Below are positions 16,985 to 25,831 of a stretch of 64,000 nt of DNA, in pieces. The stretch spans positions 434,001 to 498,000 of the forward strand of contig DDPF01000012.1 of assembly GCA_002342065.1 (NCBI GenBank), given 5' to 3'. The DNA is from Bacteroidetes bacterium UBA2475. Lineage in GTDB: Bacteria > Bacteroidota > Bacteroidia > B-17B0 > Aurantibacillaceae. Positions within the stretch are counted from its first letter, which is position 1. Every line of letters begins with the position of its first letter. A program made the translations under genes and the position numbers. The notes under the pieces are model-generated. The model saw nothing but the letters and a program-made list of their open reading frames with translations, made no database searches and was not told where the DNA came from.

Positions 16985-17448
16985 GCCACTAAGACTCAAA
17001 GGCTCTAAGATACACAAAGTGTTATAGAACCATGCGCTTAATTCCGTCTTTTATTAAAGGCACATTAAAATTAATTATAAACCCCAAACGCTTTCCAGTG
17101 AGTTTTAAATGACTCAAAAGTTGCGCTTCCCATACCGGATTAACTATGTCCACTGCTTTTAATTCACAAATAACAATTTCATTTACTAAAACATCCAGTC
17201 TTAATCCTTCAGGAAAAGTAATATCATCAAATACTATTGGTACAGGTACTTGTCTTTCAACAAAACATCCCTCCTTCGCTAAAACATGACAAAAACAAAC
17301 TTCATAAACCTTTTCTAATAATCCGGGGCCTAGCTTTTTGTGTACAATGTATGCGGCATTAACGACAGCTTTTCCAATAGCTTCTTCTTCTTCACTCAAA
17401 AGAGCAAATTTTTCTTTGTGAAACTTTATGTCTTGGTGACTTTGTGGC
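16985..17448. mobile_element. Inverted-repeat element enclosing the GxxExxY gene
   Basis: Two 35-base arms (16985-17019 and 17414-17448) match at 25 of 35 positions when one is reversed; both begin GCCAC and end CACAAAG. They are of the same CACTAAG/CACAAAG type as the short empty elements at 9330-9420, 25623-25753 and 57035-57108. The right arm codes the first dozen residues of the enclosed gene and the left arm begins two bases after its stop, so the gene and repeat form one unit. Movement of the unit is inferred, not seen. Confidence 0.65.
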
Positions 17449-17450
17449 AT
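17022..17450 (-). CDS. GxxExxY protein (PD-(D/E)XK nuclease-like fold)
   Basis: Small protein (142 residues) of the GxxExxY family, classified with PD-(D/E)XK nucleases; no function is established. The name motif is GLLEKVY at about residues 43-49. The nuclease-like core shows Asp in GLRLDVLV and Glu-x-Lys in VICELKA, so the catalytic set D...ExK appears intact. The N-terminus (MPQSHQDIKFHKEKF) is simply the translation of the repeat arm, as often seen in this family, so the natural start may be further in, near FALLSEEEE. It begins one base after the SLC13 stop on the same strand. Confidence 0.85.
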   Translation of the reverse strand: MPQSHQDIKFHKEKFALLSEEEEAIGKAVVNAAYIVHKKLGPGLLEKVYEVCFCHVLAKEGCFVERQVPVPIVFDDITFPEGLRLDVLVNEIVICELKAVDIVNPVWEAQLLSHLKLTGKRLGFIINFNVPLIKDGIKRMVL

Positions 17451-17451
17451 A

Positions 17452-18909
17452 TTAACCTAAATATAAGTAGCACATAAAGGTAATAAGTAAAATGCCAATT
17501 ACATCTAAAACAAGACCAACTCTTAGCATATCTTTTATATCGATCTCTTTTGTGCCAAAAACAATAGTGTTTGCCGCAGTTGCAACCGGTAACATAAAGC
17601 CTAAGGATGCTGCGAAGGTAGCAGGCATCATTAACAATAAAGGCGCCACGTCCAGATCTTTTTGCAAAGCTATCATTACAGGAATAGCTAACTGAATACT
17701 GGCTATGTTAGAGGCAAATTCGCTTATAATTGTAACTATGATACAGATCCCTAAAATAATTAATACAGGTGATACGCCTTTTAATACGGTCAGGCTATCT
17801 GCCAACCAATGACTTAAGCCGGTAACCTCAAAACCATAAGCTAAAGCAAAACCGGAGCCAAACATTAAAATAATATCGTAGCGTAATTTTTTCGCATCAT
17901 CCCATATCAATAAAGCCTCGCCCTTATTTGCTTTTGATGGAACTAAAAATAAAATAAGCGCAGCAAGAATGGCTACAAAAGCGTCATCAACATATTTTGG
18001 CACAACAAAAATATGGTTCCAGCCCTTAAATTTAAAGTTGCCAAAATCAATGTCGGCACGTGTAAACCACATTAATATACAAGAAATAAAAATAGCGAAG
18101 ACCCATTTTTCTTCCCAAGAAAATTTACCTAATTTTTTGTACGCATCCTGAAAAAATTCTTTGTGAATTTTTAATTCAACTTTTTTTCTTATAAAATAAA
18201 AGTTCAGAACAAAAAAAGTAAGCGCCAAAAAAATTAAGGAAATTGGATAACCTATAGCACTCCATTTTAAAAAATTAAGATCGTTAGCCAATGGAAAAGC
18301 TTCTTTATACGCTTTAAAAAAATACATATTTGGAGGCGTCCCAACCGGTGTTGCCATGCCACCAATAGTTGCAGAAAAAGCAAGACCTAATAATAAAGCT
18401 GCTGCAAATTTTCCGGAATTTTTTTCAATATACTCTCTTGTTTCATGCACTAATGCAAAAACAGCACCAAATAGCATCATGGTTGTTGCTGTATTACTGA
18501 TCCAATTACTAATTAAATAAGTAGAGATCATTACCCCAAATAAAATGGTAGAGGGTTTTGTGCCAACCACAGATAGAATTTTTAAAGCGATTCGTTTATG
18601 TAGCTGCCATTTTTCGATAGCAAATGCCAGCATAAAACCACCAATAAATAAAAATACTATACTATCTGTATATTGCTGCGAAACCGTTTTACAATCGCTA
18701 ATGCCAAGCACGGGCAACATTAAAACGGGAACAAGAGCGGTAACGGCAAGATTTACAGCTTCTGAGAACCACCAAACAACCATCCAGATGGCCACACCTG
18801 CCATTAAACTAACCTGATGGTTGTTCTTATCCAGATCAATAAAAAACCAGAAAACCAGGGCTAGTAAAGGGCCCAGGGCCTGAAAAAAATATTTTTTATT
18901 GGAGTTCAA
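17452..18909 (-). CDS. SLC13/DASS-family anion:sodium symporter
   Basis: Inner-membrane carrier for dicarboxylates or sulfate, driven by sodium. The 485-residue protein has about eleven hydrophobic segments and the two pseudo-symmetrical loops of the family: the first with SNTAT (ISNWISNTATTMM), the second with SNIAS (SEFASNIASIQLA) where SNT is usual. The final GxxG-rich segment SLGFMLPVATAANTIVFG is typical. The only available start is TTG (MNSNKKYFF). It overlaps nothing upstream and is divergent from the YihY gene. Confidence 0.9.
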   Translation of the reverse strand: MNSNKKYFFQALGPLLALVFWFFIDLDKNNHQVSLMAGVAIWMVVWWFSEAVNLAVTALVPVLMLPVLGISDCKTVSQQYTDSIVFLFIGGFMLAFAIEKWQLHKRIALKILSVVGTKPSTILFGVMISTYLISNWISNTATTMMLFGAVFALVHETREYIEKNSGKFAAALLLGLAFSATIGGMATPVGTPPNMYFFKAYKEAFPLANDLNFLKWSAIGYPISLIFLALTFFVLNFYFIRKKVELKIHKEFFQDAYKKLGKFSWEEKWVFAIFISCILMWFTRADIDFGNFKFKGWNHIFVVPKYVDDAFVAILAALILFLVPSKANKGEALLIWDDAKKLRYDIILMFGSGFALAYGFEVTGLSHWLADSLTVLKGVSPVLIILGICIIVTIISEFASNIASIQLAIPVMIALQKDLDVAPLLLMMPATFAASLGFMLPVATAANTIVFGTKEIDIKDMLRVGLVLDVIGILLITFMCYLYLG

Positions 18910-18974
18910 ATACTATAAAAAGTTAATTCAGCATGAAGATAATTTAAATATTCATTCGTCTTTAATTATTTTGC

Positions 18975-18982
18975 TAATTTTG
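18975..18982 (+). promoter_or_regulatory. Candidate -7 element for the YihY gene
   Basis: TAATTTTG fits TAnnTTTG exactly but lies only six bases before the ATG, so a transcript from it would be leaderless or nearly so. No clear TTTG partner is present. Confidence 0.3.
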
Positions 18983-18988
18983 TTTGAT

Positions 18989-20311
18989 ATGGCTAATATA
19001 CTTACACTTATTAAAAACTCAAGGCTTTTTATTTCAGAAAAACTCTGGCATATCCGTCTTGACAAAGTCGATAAAAGACAGGGTTTTTTAATAAGACAGT
19101 TGCGCATTTTTTCTTTAGCCGTTCAGGGCTTTAACCAGGATAAATGTTTAACTAAAGCCACAGCACTAACTTTTTATACTTTATTTTCTATTGTACCTAT
19201 TCTTGCTTTAGGTTTTGCAGTCTCAAAAGGATTTGGATTAGAAAAAGACCTGCAAACACAGATCTTACAAAAATATCCAGAGTATCATGACGTTCTCACA
19301 AATGCATTTGTATATGCCAACTCTATGCTTTCAAATGCTAAAGGTGGTATCATTGCAGGGTTTGGTATCGTTTTATTATTATGGAGTGTTTTAAAATTGT
19401 TGGTAAATATGGAAGCCGACTTTAACGAGATCTGGGAGATAAAAAAAGGAAGAAGCTGGGTGAGAAAAATAACCGACTATTTAACCGTAATGCTCGTAAG
19501 CCCTTTGTTATTGATAATTTCCGGCGGGTTAATAGTTGCTATTCAAACTAAAATCGGTAATATTGGAATGCTTGGCTTTGTTGGAACGATCTTTATAAAA
19601 TTATTGGCGTATTCACTAATGACAAGCGTATTTACTTTTTTATACCTTGTTTTACCTAACACTAAAGTAAATTTTAGATCTGCGGCTGTTGCATCTGTGA
19701 TAGCTACAATTTTATTTGAATTACTTGGTTGGGCCTATGTAAAATTTCAAATAGGTGCCAGCTCTTTAAGTGCTATTTATGGCGGTTTTGCAGCATTACC
19801 ATTATTTTTAATTTGGGTACAGTATAGTTGGTATGTAGTTTTATTTGGTGCAGAAATTGCATTTGCAAATCAAAATGTAGATCACTATGAACTGGAAAAC
19901 GAGATAACAAAACTAAGTGTACGTTACAAAAAAGTAATTGCATTAATGATAGGAAATCTTGTTGCAAAAGGATTTTATAATGGTGAAAAACCAATGACCG
20001 CAATTGATATTGCTCTTAAACTGGATCTTCCTGTTCGTTTGGCACGCAATATTATTAATGAATTCGTATCTGCCGGAATTTTTATTGAAATGAAAACGGA
20101 TAAGGATAAAGAAGTTGTTTACCAGCCGGGTATAACAGAAAGCAAACTTACGGTTAAACAGGTTATTGAGGCTCTAGAAAAAAACGGTGTAAATACTCTA
20201 CCGATCAACGATACAAATGAGCTTATCCACATTAATCAATTAATGAAAGATCTTGACAAATCAATGGATAACGAACTGGGAAATACTTTTATTAAAGACA
20301 TTGTAAAATAA
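18989..20311 (+). CDS. YihY/BrkB family membrane protein
   Basis: Inner-membrane protein of the UPF0761 (YihY, formerly BrkB/RNase BN) family, function unknown. Six hydrophobic spans occupy about residues 60-300, with the family segment ALTFYTLFSIVPILALGFA. After residue 310 there is a soluble part with a winged-helix appearance (AIDIALKLDLPVRLARNIIN), common in Bacteroidota members. I start at the ATG giving MANILTLIKN (440 residues); a TTG 90 bases upstream would overlap the SLC13 gene. The DUF5683 gene begins at the next base after its stop. Confidence 0.85.
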   Translation: MANILTLIKNSRLFISEKLWHIRLDKVDKRQGFLIRQLRIFSLAVQGFNQDKCLTKATALTFYTLFSIVPILALGFAVSKGFGLEKDLQTQILQKYPEYHDVLTNAFVYANSMLSNAKGGIIAGFGIVLLLWSVLKLLVNMEADFNEIWEIKKGRSWVRKITDYLTVMLVSPLLLIISGGLIVAIQTKIGNIGMLGFVGTIFIKLLAYSLMTSVFTFLYLVLPNTKVNFRSAAVASVIATILFELLGWAYVKFQIGASSLSAIYGGFAALPLFLIWVQYSWYVVLFGAEIAFANQNVDHYELENEITKLSVRYKKVIALMIGNLVAKGFYNGEKPMTAIDIALKLDLPVRLARNIINEFVSAGIFIEMKTDKDKEVVYQPGITESKLTVKQVIEALEKNGVNTLPINDTNELIHINQLMKDLDKSMDNELGNTFIKDIVK

Positions 20312-20893
20312 TTGATCAGAACAATCACCATAATTATTTTTTTATTTTTTATCCATTCTGTTTCCGCGCAAAATGATACGATAGTTTTGGGTAAGGATAC
20401 TACCACACAAACTAAAAGCGAAAAAAAAGCTATTTATTCAAACGCCCGCAAAGCAAGTATCATGAGTGCTATATTACCAGGCTTAGGCCAGGCTTACAAT
20501 AAAAAGTACTGGAAAATTCCTATTGTATATGCAGGCCTCGGCGGCTTTGGTTACATGTTTTTAACCAACAACAAACAATACAACTTATACAGGACCAATG
20601 TGAGAGCTTATTACGATGAAGATTCAACTACAATACCAAGTTTAAATAACTTTAGCGGTGAACAGTTGCAAACACAAAAATTATATTATAGAAAATTTAG
20701 AGATTTTGCAGTTATTGGTTTTGGAATAATTTATTTAATAAATATTATTGATGCGAATGTAGATGCACATTTACGAAGCTTTGATGTAAGTGATGATGTA
20801 AGTCTACACATAGATCCATGGCAAAGCACTTACAAAACAAGTTCAGGTTACAGAATGGCAACCGGCTTATCTTTTAAACTATATTTTAAATAA
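20312..20893 (+). CDS. DUF5683 domain protein with signal peptide
   Basis: Envelope protein of 193 residues from a family widespread in Bacteroidota and without known function. The signal peptide (IRTITIIIFLFFIHSVSAQ) is followed by a hydrophobic family segment, ASIMSAILPGLGQAYNKKYW. A second hydrophobic part, AVIGFGIIYLINIIDANVDAH, comes later, and the end is beta-like (YRMATGLSFKLYFK). The start is TTG, directly after the YihY stop codon; no ATG is available. It is six bases upstream of dapB and probably in the same operon. Confidence 0.8.
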   Translation: MIRTITIIIFLFFIHSVSAQNDTIVLGKDTTTQTKSEKKAIYSNARKASIMSAILPGLGQAYNKKYWKIPIVYAGLGGFGYMFLTNNKQYNLYRTNVRAYYDEDSTTIPSLNNFSGEQLQTQKLYYRKFRDFAVIGFGIIYLINIIDANVDAHLRSFDVSDDVSLHIDPWQSTYKTSSGYRMATGLSFKLYFK

Positions 20894-20899
20894 AATTAT

Positions 20900-21607
20900 A
20901 TGAACATTGCATTATTTGGTTATGGCAAAATGGGAAAAGAAATTGAAGCCATTGCTTTAAAAAGAGGCCATTATGTTGTACTTAAAATTGATAAAGATAA
21001 TGTTGAAACGATCACAGATGCAGACCTTAAAAAAGCTGATGTGATCATTGAATTCAGCACACCGCATACCGTTCTTGAAAATATTAAAAGATGCATCAAT
21101 GCGCAAGTGCCAATTGTTGTTGGCACTACCGGTTGGTATGATAGTTTTGAAGCTATAAAAAAATTGTGTGCAGAAAACAACGGCTCTTTATTTCATGCAA
21201 CAAATTTTAGTTTAGGTGTGAATTTATTTTTTAAAGTAAATACTTATTTAGCTGAGTTAATGAATAAGTACAATGATTATGAAGTAAGCATGGAAGAGAT
21301 CCATCATATTCATAAACTTGATAAACCAAGCGGCACGGCAATTACACTTGCAGAACAGATCATTAGTAAAATTGATAAAAAGAAAAAGTGGAGTATAGAA
21401 AAAAGTGATCCTGAAAATTTATTTATTCATGATATCCGCGAAGGTGAAGTGCCGGGCACACACATTATCAAATATCAATCAGAAGTAGATGATATTGAAA
21501 TAATGCACAAAGCCCATAACCGTAAGGGATTTGCTCTAGGCGCTGTAATTGCTGCAGAGTTCTTAAATGGTAAAAAAGGAATTTATACGATGAGCGATAT
21601 TATCTGA
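20900..21607 (+). CDS. dapB: 4-hydroxy-tetrahydrodipicolinate reductase
   Basis: Enzyme of lysine and diaminopimelate synthesis, reducing the dipicolinate intermediate with NAD(P)H. The nucleotide-binding motif GYGKMG is at residues 7-12, and the catalytic segment EIHHIHKLDKPSGTA is near residue 130. At 235 residues it is shorter than the E. coli enzyme but typical for Bacteroidota. It lies downstream of YihY and DUF5683 genes on the same strand. Confidence 0.95.
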   Translation: MNIALFGYGKMGKEIEAIALKRGHYVVLKIDKDNVETITDADLKKADVIIEFSTPHTVLENIKRCINAQVPIVVGTTGWYDSFEAIKKLCAENNGSLFHATNFSLGVNLFFKVNTYLAELMNKYNDYEVSMEEIHHIHKLDKPSGTAITLAEQIISKIDKKKKWSIEKSDPENLFIHDIREGEVPGTHIIKYQSEVDDIEIMHKAHNRKGFALGAVIAAEFLNGKKGIYTMSDII

Positions 21608-21647
21608 TTAATTTATAATCTATAATTCAAAATTTATAATTTTTTTA

Positions 21648-21995
21648 TTGAGTTATCATTGGTTTAAAATATTCGAGAAAGAAGAACGTGCTGAAGATTA
21701 TCTTCAACCAAATACATTCATAAATTTTGAATTTAAAGGTGAAAAAATTTGCGTCACCAGGACTTCAAAAGGTTTTTATGCTTTTGGTGATAAATGTCCA
21801 CACAATGGCGCCAGTTTAAGCAAAGGCTTTTGCACAAAAAAAAATGAGATCGTTTGTCCGTTACACCGTTATTCATTTGACCTTGAAACAGGAAGAGCAA
21901 CATCGGGCGGCGCATTCGCCATCAACTTGTATCCAATAGAAATAAAAGAAAATGGTGTTTATGTTGGCATTAAAGCTAAGTGGTGGGAATCATAA
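21648..21995 (+). CDS. Rieske [2Fe-2S] ferredoxin-like protein
   Basis: Small soluble Rieske protein of 115 residues. The cluster ligands are Cys50 and His52 in CPHNGASL and Cys70 and His73 in CPLHRYSF, in the CxH...CxxH pattern. No other domain is present, so it is a stand-alone electron carrier, similar to the NirD-like or dioxygenase ferredoxin types; its partner is not in the window. The start is TTG (MSYHWFKIF) because no ATG is available. It ends a plus-strand run and faces the FtsX-like gene. Confidence 0.88.
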   Translation: MSYHWFKIFEKEERAEDYLQPNTFINFEFKGEKICVTRTSKGFYAFGDKCPHNGASLSKGFCTKKNEIVCPLHRYSFDLETGRATSGGAFAINLYPIEIKENGVYVGIKAKWWES

Positions 21996-22005
21996 AGCAA
22001 AAGGT

Positions 22006-22150
22006 TTAAAATTTAAGACACATAGTTTTTTTCTTTTCAACTATAATTAAGAGTAAACATAGATTGAAGCGACGCTTCAATTCTTTGCGTGCCTTTTAAT
22101 TTATTCTTGAATAATTCTTGCTTAAGAAATCTATGTGCCTATGTGGTTAA
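22006..22150. repeat. Degenerate inverted-repeat element, CACATAG type
   Basis: The right end reversed reads TTAACCACATAGGCACATAG; a decayed match (TTAAGACACATAG) lies at the left. Inside is a perfect 8-bp hairpin ATTGAAGC-GAC-GCTTCAAT (22063-22081). It fills the space between two convergent genes and ends at the stop codon of the FtsX-like gene. It is related to 61361-61504. Confidence 0.65.
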
Positions 22151-23362
22151 TTAGTGCACGAGATCCATTTTCGTAAAAATCCTTACAGGGTAAAGTGCCG
22201 CAAAAAAACCTATCAGCATTATTAATCCAAATATCCAGACAAAATCTTTTATCTGTATATCTATTGGGTAATAAGGAATAATAAATTCGTCGCCAAACTT
22301 TACCAAATGAAACTGCATTTGCAACCAACACACCAATAAACCAATCAATAAACCAATTACTGCACCAATTCCCGTAATTAAAAAGCCTTCCCTCATAAAG
22401 ATATTTCTTATAAATGCTGTGTTAGCGCCCATACTATGAAGGGTTTTAATATCTTTTCTTTTTTCGATAATTAACATGGTAAGTGCGCCAATAATATTGA
22501 ACGTAGCGATTATTAAAATAAAAGCTAAAATAATAAAGGTGGCCAATTTTTCCGTTTCCAATGTTTTAAATAAAACATCGTTTAACTGGTAGCGGTTCTT
22601 TACTAAAAATTTATCGCCGAGTTTTTCTTGCAAAACAACTTGCACATCTTCGTATTTTCCTTCTTCGCACAATACTTCAATAGCGCTTACTTTATTTGGT
22701 TCATCAAATACTTTTTTAGCCGTTTCAATATTTACAAAAGCAAATTGAAAATCAAACTCATCGTTCAAAGAAAAAATACCCGTTGGCGTACAATACACCT
22801 GGTTAAAATTATCATCGGGATTAAGACTGCCGGACTTACCTTTAACCGGACTAAAAATACTTAGCTCGTTTACATATTCACGAATATTTACCTGTAACTG
22901 ATTAGCAATTCCTCTTCCTAAAAGGATATTATTTTTTTTTGGATCATTCAAACCATAAATACCGTCCTCAACAGAATTTTCTATTTCAGCAACTTTACTA
23001 AAATTCTCATCAACGCCTTTTATGGTAACCAATGTTTGTTTATCGCCATTTTTTAATAAAGCCTTATCGCTTAATGTTCGTGAGATAACTTTAATACCAT
23101 TAATATTTTTGATCTCTGAAATTAATTTATCGTCCGCATTAAAATATTTCCCTTTAGCGGCTGTTATTTTTAGATCCGGCTCAAATACATTATACAAATT
23201 GGCAACGGTTCCGGTTAAACCGTTCATGGCCGAAAGAATGATAATTAAAGCAGCGGTTGTAATGGCAATAGCAATAATGCTTATCCAACTAATAATGTTA
23301 ATGGCATTATTAGATTTTTTTGAGACTAAATAACGTTTGGCTATGTAAAATGAAAAATCCAG
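22151..23362 (-). CDS. FtsX/LolC-like ABC permease with a non-standard start codon
   Basis: Inner-membrane permease of the MacB/LolC class with one N-terminal span, a large periplasmic domain and three C-terminal spans (IILAFILIIATFNIIGALTML and two more). The first in-frame ATG (MNGLTGTV, 23227) would lose the first span. Reading upstream gives FYIAKRYLVSKKSNNAINII and a complete hydrophobic helix, exactly the family N-terminus. The only possible starts between this and the rbfA stop are CTG at 23362 or ATC at 23365, one or two codons from the end of rbfA. Translation is probably coupled to rbfA. Length is then about 403 residues, normal for the family. Confidence 0.8.
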   Translation of the reverse strand: MDFSFYIAKRYLVSKKSNNAINIISWISIIAIAITTAALIIILSAMNGLTGTVANLYNVFEPDLKITAAKGKYFNADDKLISEIKNINGIKVISRTLSDKALLKNGDKQTLVTIKGVDENFSKVAEIENSVEDGIYGLNDPKKNNILLGRGIANQLQVNIREYVNELSIFSPVKGKSGSLNPDDNFNQVYCTPTGIFSLNDEFDFQFAFVNIETAKKVFDEPNKVSAIEVLCEEGKYEDVQVVLQEKLGDKFLVKNRYQLNDVLFKTLETEKLATFIILAFILIIATFNIIGALTMLIIEKRKDIKTLHSMGANTAFIRNIFMREGFLITGIGAVIGLLIGLLVCWLQMQFHLVKFGDEFIIPYYPIDIQIKDFVWIFGLIMLIGFFAALYPVRIFTKMDLVH

Positions 23363-23365
23363 GAT

Positions 23366-23704
23366 CTACTTCTTTAAAAGTGCATCAATTTTCATCGCAT
23401 AATCTAAAGAATCATCAATATAAAACATTAATTCGGGTACGATACGTAATTGTTTTCCCACAATTAATCCCAGTTTTTTACGGATAACAGAAGTTTGGTC
23501 CTGGATCAATTTAAAAACAACTTTTTTATCTTTATTGCCCATAATACTTAAATAAGTTTTTGCTGAGCTTAGGTCAGGACTAACACGTACAGTAGTTACA
23601 GTTATAAAACCACCGCCAAAAAGTGAGCGTGATTCACTTCTAAAGATCTCGGCTAGTTCTTTTGCCAATAATTTGTTTACTTTTTGTTGCCTAAGGCTTT
23701 CCAT
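23366..23704 (-). CDS. rbfA: Ribosome-binding factor A
   Basis: Small factor for 30S subunit maturation that binds the 16S 5' helix region. The 112-residue protein has the KH-like RbfA pattern: VNKLLAKELAEIFR at the start, ITVTTVRVSPDLSSAKTYLSI in the middle and LRIVPELMFYIDDSLDYAMKID at the end. It is followed without a gap by the FtsX-like permease, which seems to depend on it for translation. Confidence 0.93.
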   Translation of the reverse strand: MESLRQQKVNKLLAKELAEIFRSESRSLFGGGFITVTTVRVSPDLSSAKTYLSIMGNKDKKVVFKLIQDQTSVIRKKLGLIVGKQLRIVPELMFYIDDSLDYAMKIDALLKK

Positions 23705-23772
23705 ACTGTAAATGTACTGAGTTTTTTGTAGTATCTTCGCTAATAATTCAAATAAATTATCGTTTTACCTTA

Positions 23773-25620
23773 ATGAAAAAGCTTTTTTCGGTATTAAAAT
23801 ATACTAAAAACTACAAGGGTTACCTTACAGCAAACGTATCTTTTAACATTTTATTTGCTGTTTTTAACGCGGTAAGTTTAACATTGGCCATGCCTTTTTT
23901 AAAGTTACTTTTCGAGGAAACGAATTTAATAGAAACCGGTTTGACATTAATGAAAGGAAAACCTGAATTTTCATTATCAGCAGATTATATTAAAGATGTC
24001 TCAAACTATTATTTAGCAGGTTTAGTGGTTACGCAAGGAGGCAAAATAAAAGCACTTATTATTATTTGTATCATCATTTTTGTAATGACCTTTTTCAAAA
24101 ACATGTTCCGTTACCTGGCCATGTTTTTTATTGCACCAATTCGCAATGGTGTTGTGCGCGATCTTCGTAATAAAATGTACAAAAAGTCTATGGATCTTCC
24201 TTTAAGTTATTATAGCGAAGAAAAAAAAGGTGATCTCATGAGCCGCATGACATCTGACGTTCAGGAAATTGAATGGAGCATAATGCAAACGTTAGAAATG
24301 ATCTTCAGAGAACCATTAACTGTAATAATTTTATTTAGTTTAATGCTTATAATAAGTGCGAAGTTGACACTTTACATTTTAATTTTATTACCCATCGCTG
24401 CTTTGTTCATTGTAATTCTTGGCAAAAGTTTAAAAAATGCTTCGCGCAAAAGTAAAGAAACACTTGGTGGATTAATAAGTGTAATAGAAGAAACATTAGG
24501 AAGTTTAAAAGTGATAAAAGCCTTTAGCGCCATGAACCCAATGCAAAAAAAGTTTGAAGATATTAACCAAACCTATTACAAACAATCGGTAAAGGTTTAC
24601 AGGAAAACAGATCTTAGCTCACCCTTAACAGAAGTTGTAGTAACAGGTATTTTAATGTTTATTTTATTTATTGGGGGTAGTATGGTCTTTACCGGCGCAC
24701 TAACAGGCCCTTTATTTATGACCTATTTTATTTTGGCTTCGCAACTAATCCCCCCAATTAAACAATTGACAACTTCATACAGTAATATTCAAAAAGGAGT
24801 TGCCAGCGAAGAACGTATTGATAAAATTTTACTGGCAGATAATGTGATCATAGATAAACCAAACGCAAAATCAATTTCAAGTTTTACTAAAGAAATAGAA
24901 TATAAAGATCTATGGTTCGCTTATCACAAAGGTGATGATGGGCATGTGTTACGAAATATTAATTTAAAGATACAAAAAGGTAAGACCATTGCTTTAGTTG
25001 GCCAGAGTGGAAGTGGGAAGACAACTTTAGCAGATATGTTGCCGCGTTTTTACGAAAGCGATAAAGGTGCTTTGTTGATTGACGGTACAGATATAAAAGA
25101 TCTTACAACAGAAAGTGTGCGTAAACATATTGGTGTGGTTACACAAGAAAGCATTTTGTTTAACGATACCGTTAAGAACAACATTATTTTTGGCATGCAG
25201 AATGTTTCTGAAAATGATGTGATTGAGGCCGCAAAAATTGCCAATGCACATGAATTCATTATGCAATTACCAAATGGTTACAATACCATTATTGGCGATA
25301 GAGGTGGCAAATTAAGCGGTGGCCAGCGCCAACGCTTAAGTATTGCGCGCGCCATTTTAAAGAACCCGGCTATTTTAATTTTAGATGAGGCTACCTCAGC
25401 CCTTGATACCGAAAGCGAAAAATTAGTGCAGGAAGCTTTGACCAATTTAATGAAGAACCGTACCAGTGTTGTTATTGCCCACCGCTTATCCACCATTGCC
25501 AATGCCGATGAGATAGTTGTAATGAACCGTGGCGAGATCATTGAGCGTGGTAACCACGAGCAATTGCTGGCATTAAATGGTACATATAAGAAGCTTTGCG
25601 ATATGCAGAGTTTTAAATGA
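23773..25620 (+). CDS. MsbA-like ABC transporter (fused permease and ATPase)
   Basis: Half-size ABC exporter (615 residues) acting as a homodimer in the inner membrane, probably flipping lipid A core or another lipid. Six membrane spans occupy about residues 1-340. The ATPase has Walker A GQSGSGKTT, the signature LSGGQRQR, Walker B ILILDEATSALD and the H-loop AHRLST. Most Bacteroidota carry one MsbA-type protein of this form, but a multidrug exporter cannot be excluded. An inverted-repeat element starts two bases after its stop. Confidence 0.88.
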   Translation: MKKLFSVLKYTKNYKGYLTANVSFNILFAVFNAVSLTLAMPFLKLLFEETNLIETGLTLMKGKPEFSLSADYIKDVSNYYLAGLVVTQGGKIKALIIICIIIFVMTFFKNMFRYLAMFFIAPIRNGVVRDLRNKMYKKSMDLPLSYYSEEKKGDLMSRMTSDVQEIEWSIMQTLEMIFREPLTVIILFSLMLIISAKLTLYILILLPIAALFIVILGKSLKNASRKSKETLGGLISVIEETLGSLKVIKAFSAMNPMQKKFEDINQTYYKQSVKVYRKTDLSSPLTEVVVTGILMFILFIGGSMVFTGALTGPLFMTYFILASQLIPPIKQLTTSYSNIQKGVASEERIDKILLADNVIIDKPNAKSISSFTKEIEYKDLWFAYHKGDDGHVLRNINLKIQKGKTIALVGQSGSGKTTLADMLPRFYESDKGALLIDGTDIKDLTTESVRKHIGVVTQESILFNDTVKNNIIFGMQNVSENDVIEAAKIANAHEFIMQLPNGYNTIIGDRGGKLSGGQRQRLSIARAILKNPAILILDEATSALDTESEKLVQEALTNLMKNRTSVVIAHRLSTIANADEIVVMNRGEIIERGNHEQLLALNGTYKKLCDMQSFK

Positions 25621-25622
25621 TT

Positions 25623-25753
25623 AACCACTAAGACACTAAGGTCACAAAGATTCACTAAGTTTTATTTTTAAAACAACTTTTAGTTGTTTTAACTCTTTTT
25701 CCAACTAAATATTTTTTTTGGTATTTCTCTGTGTTCTCTGTGTCTCAGTGGTT
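25623..25753. repeat. Inverted-repeat element, CACTAAG type, with nested hairpin
   Basis: The left end (AACCACTAAGACACTAAGG) pairs with the right end, which reversed begins AACCACTGAGACACAGAG. Between them is a second perfect stem AAAACAACT/AGTTGTTTT (25670-25690). It follows the MsbA-like gene by two bases and probably ends its transcript. Confidence 0.75.
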
Positions 25754-25831
25754 GTCATTAACAATCCCCTATCAATAACTATTCATTTTCATTTTATTTA
25801 TCAAGCCTCAAAAATTTAACTTCAATGCTTA

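Noticed and set aside
23022..23333. A 103-codon plus-strand gene opposite the FtsX-like start
   Set aside because: The minus-strand frame codes the conserved N-terminal helix of the permease, so the plus-strand frame is a shadow.
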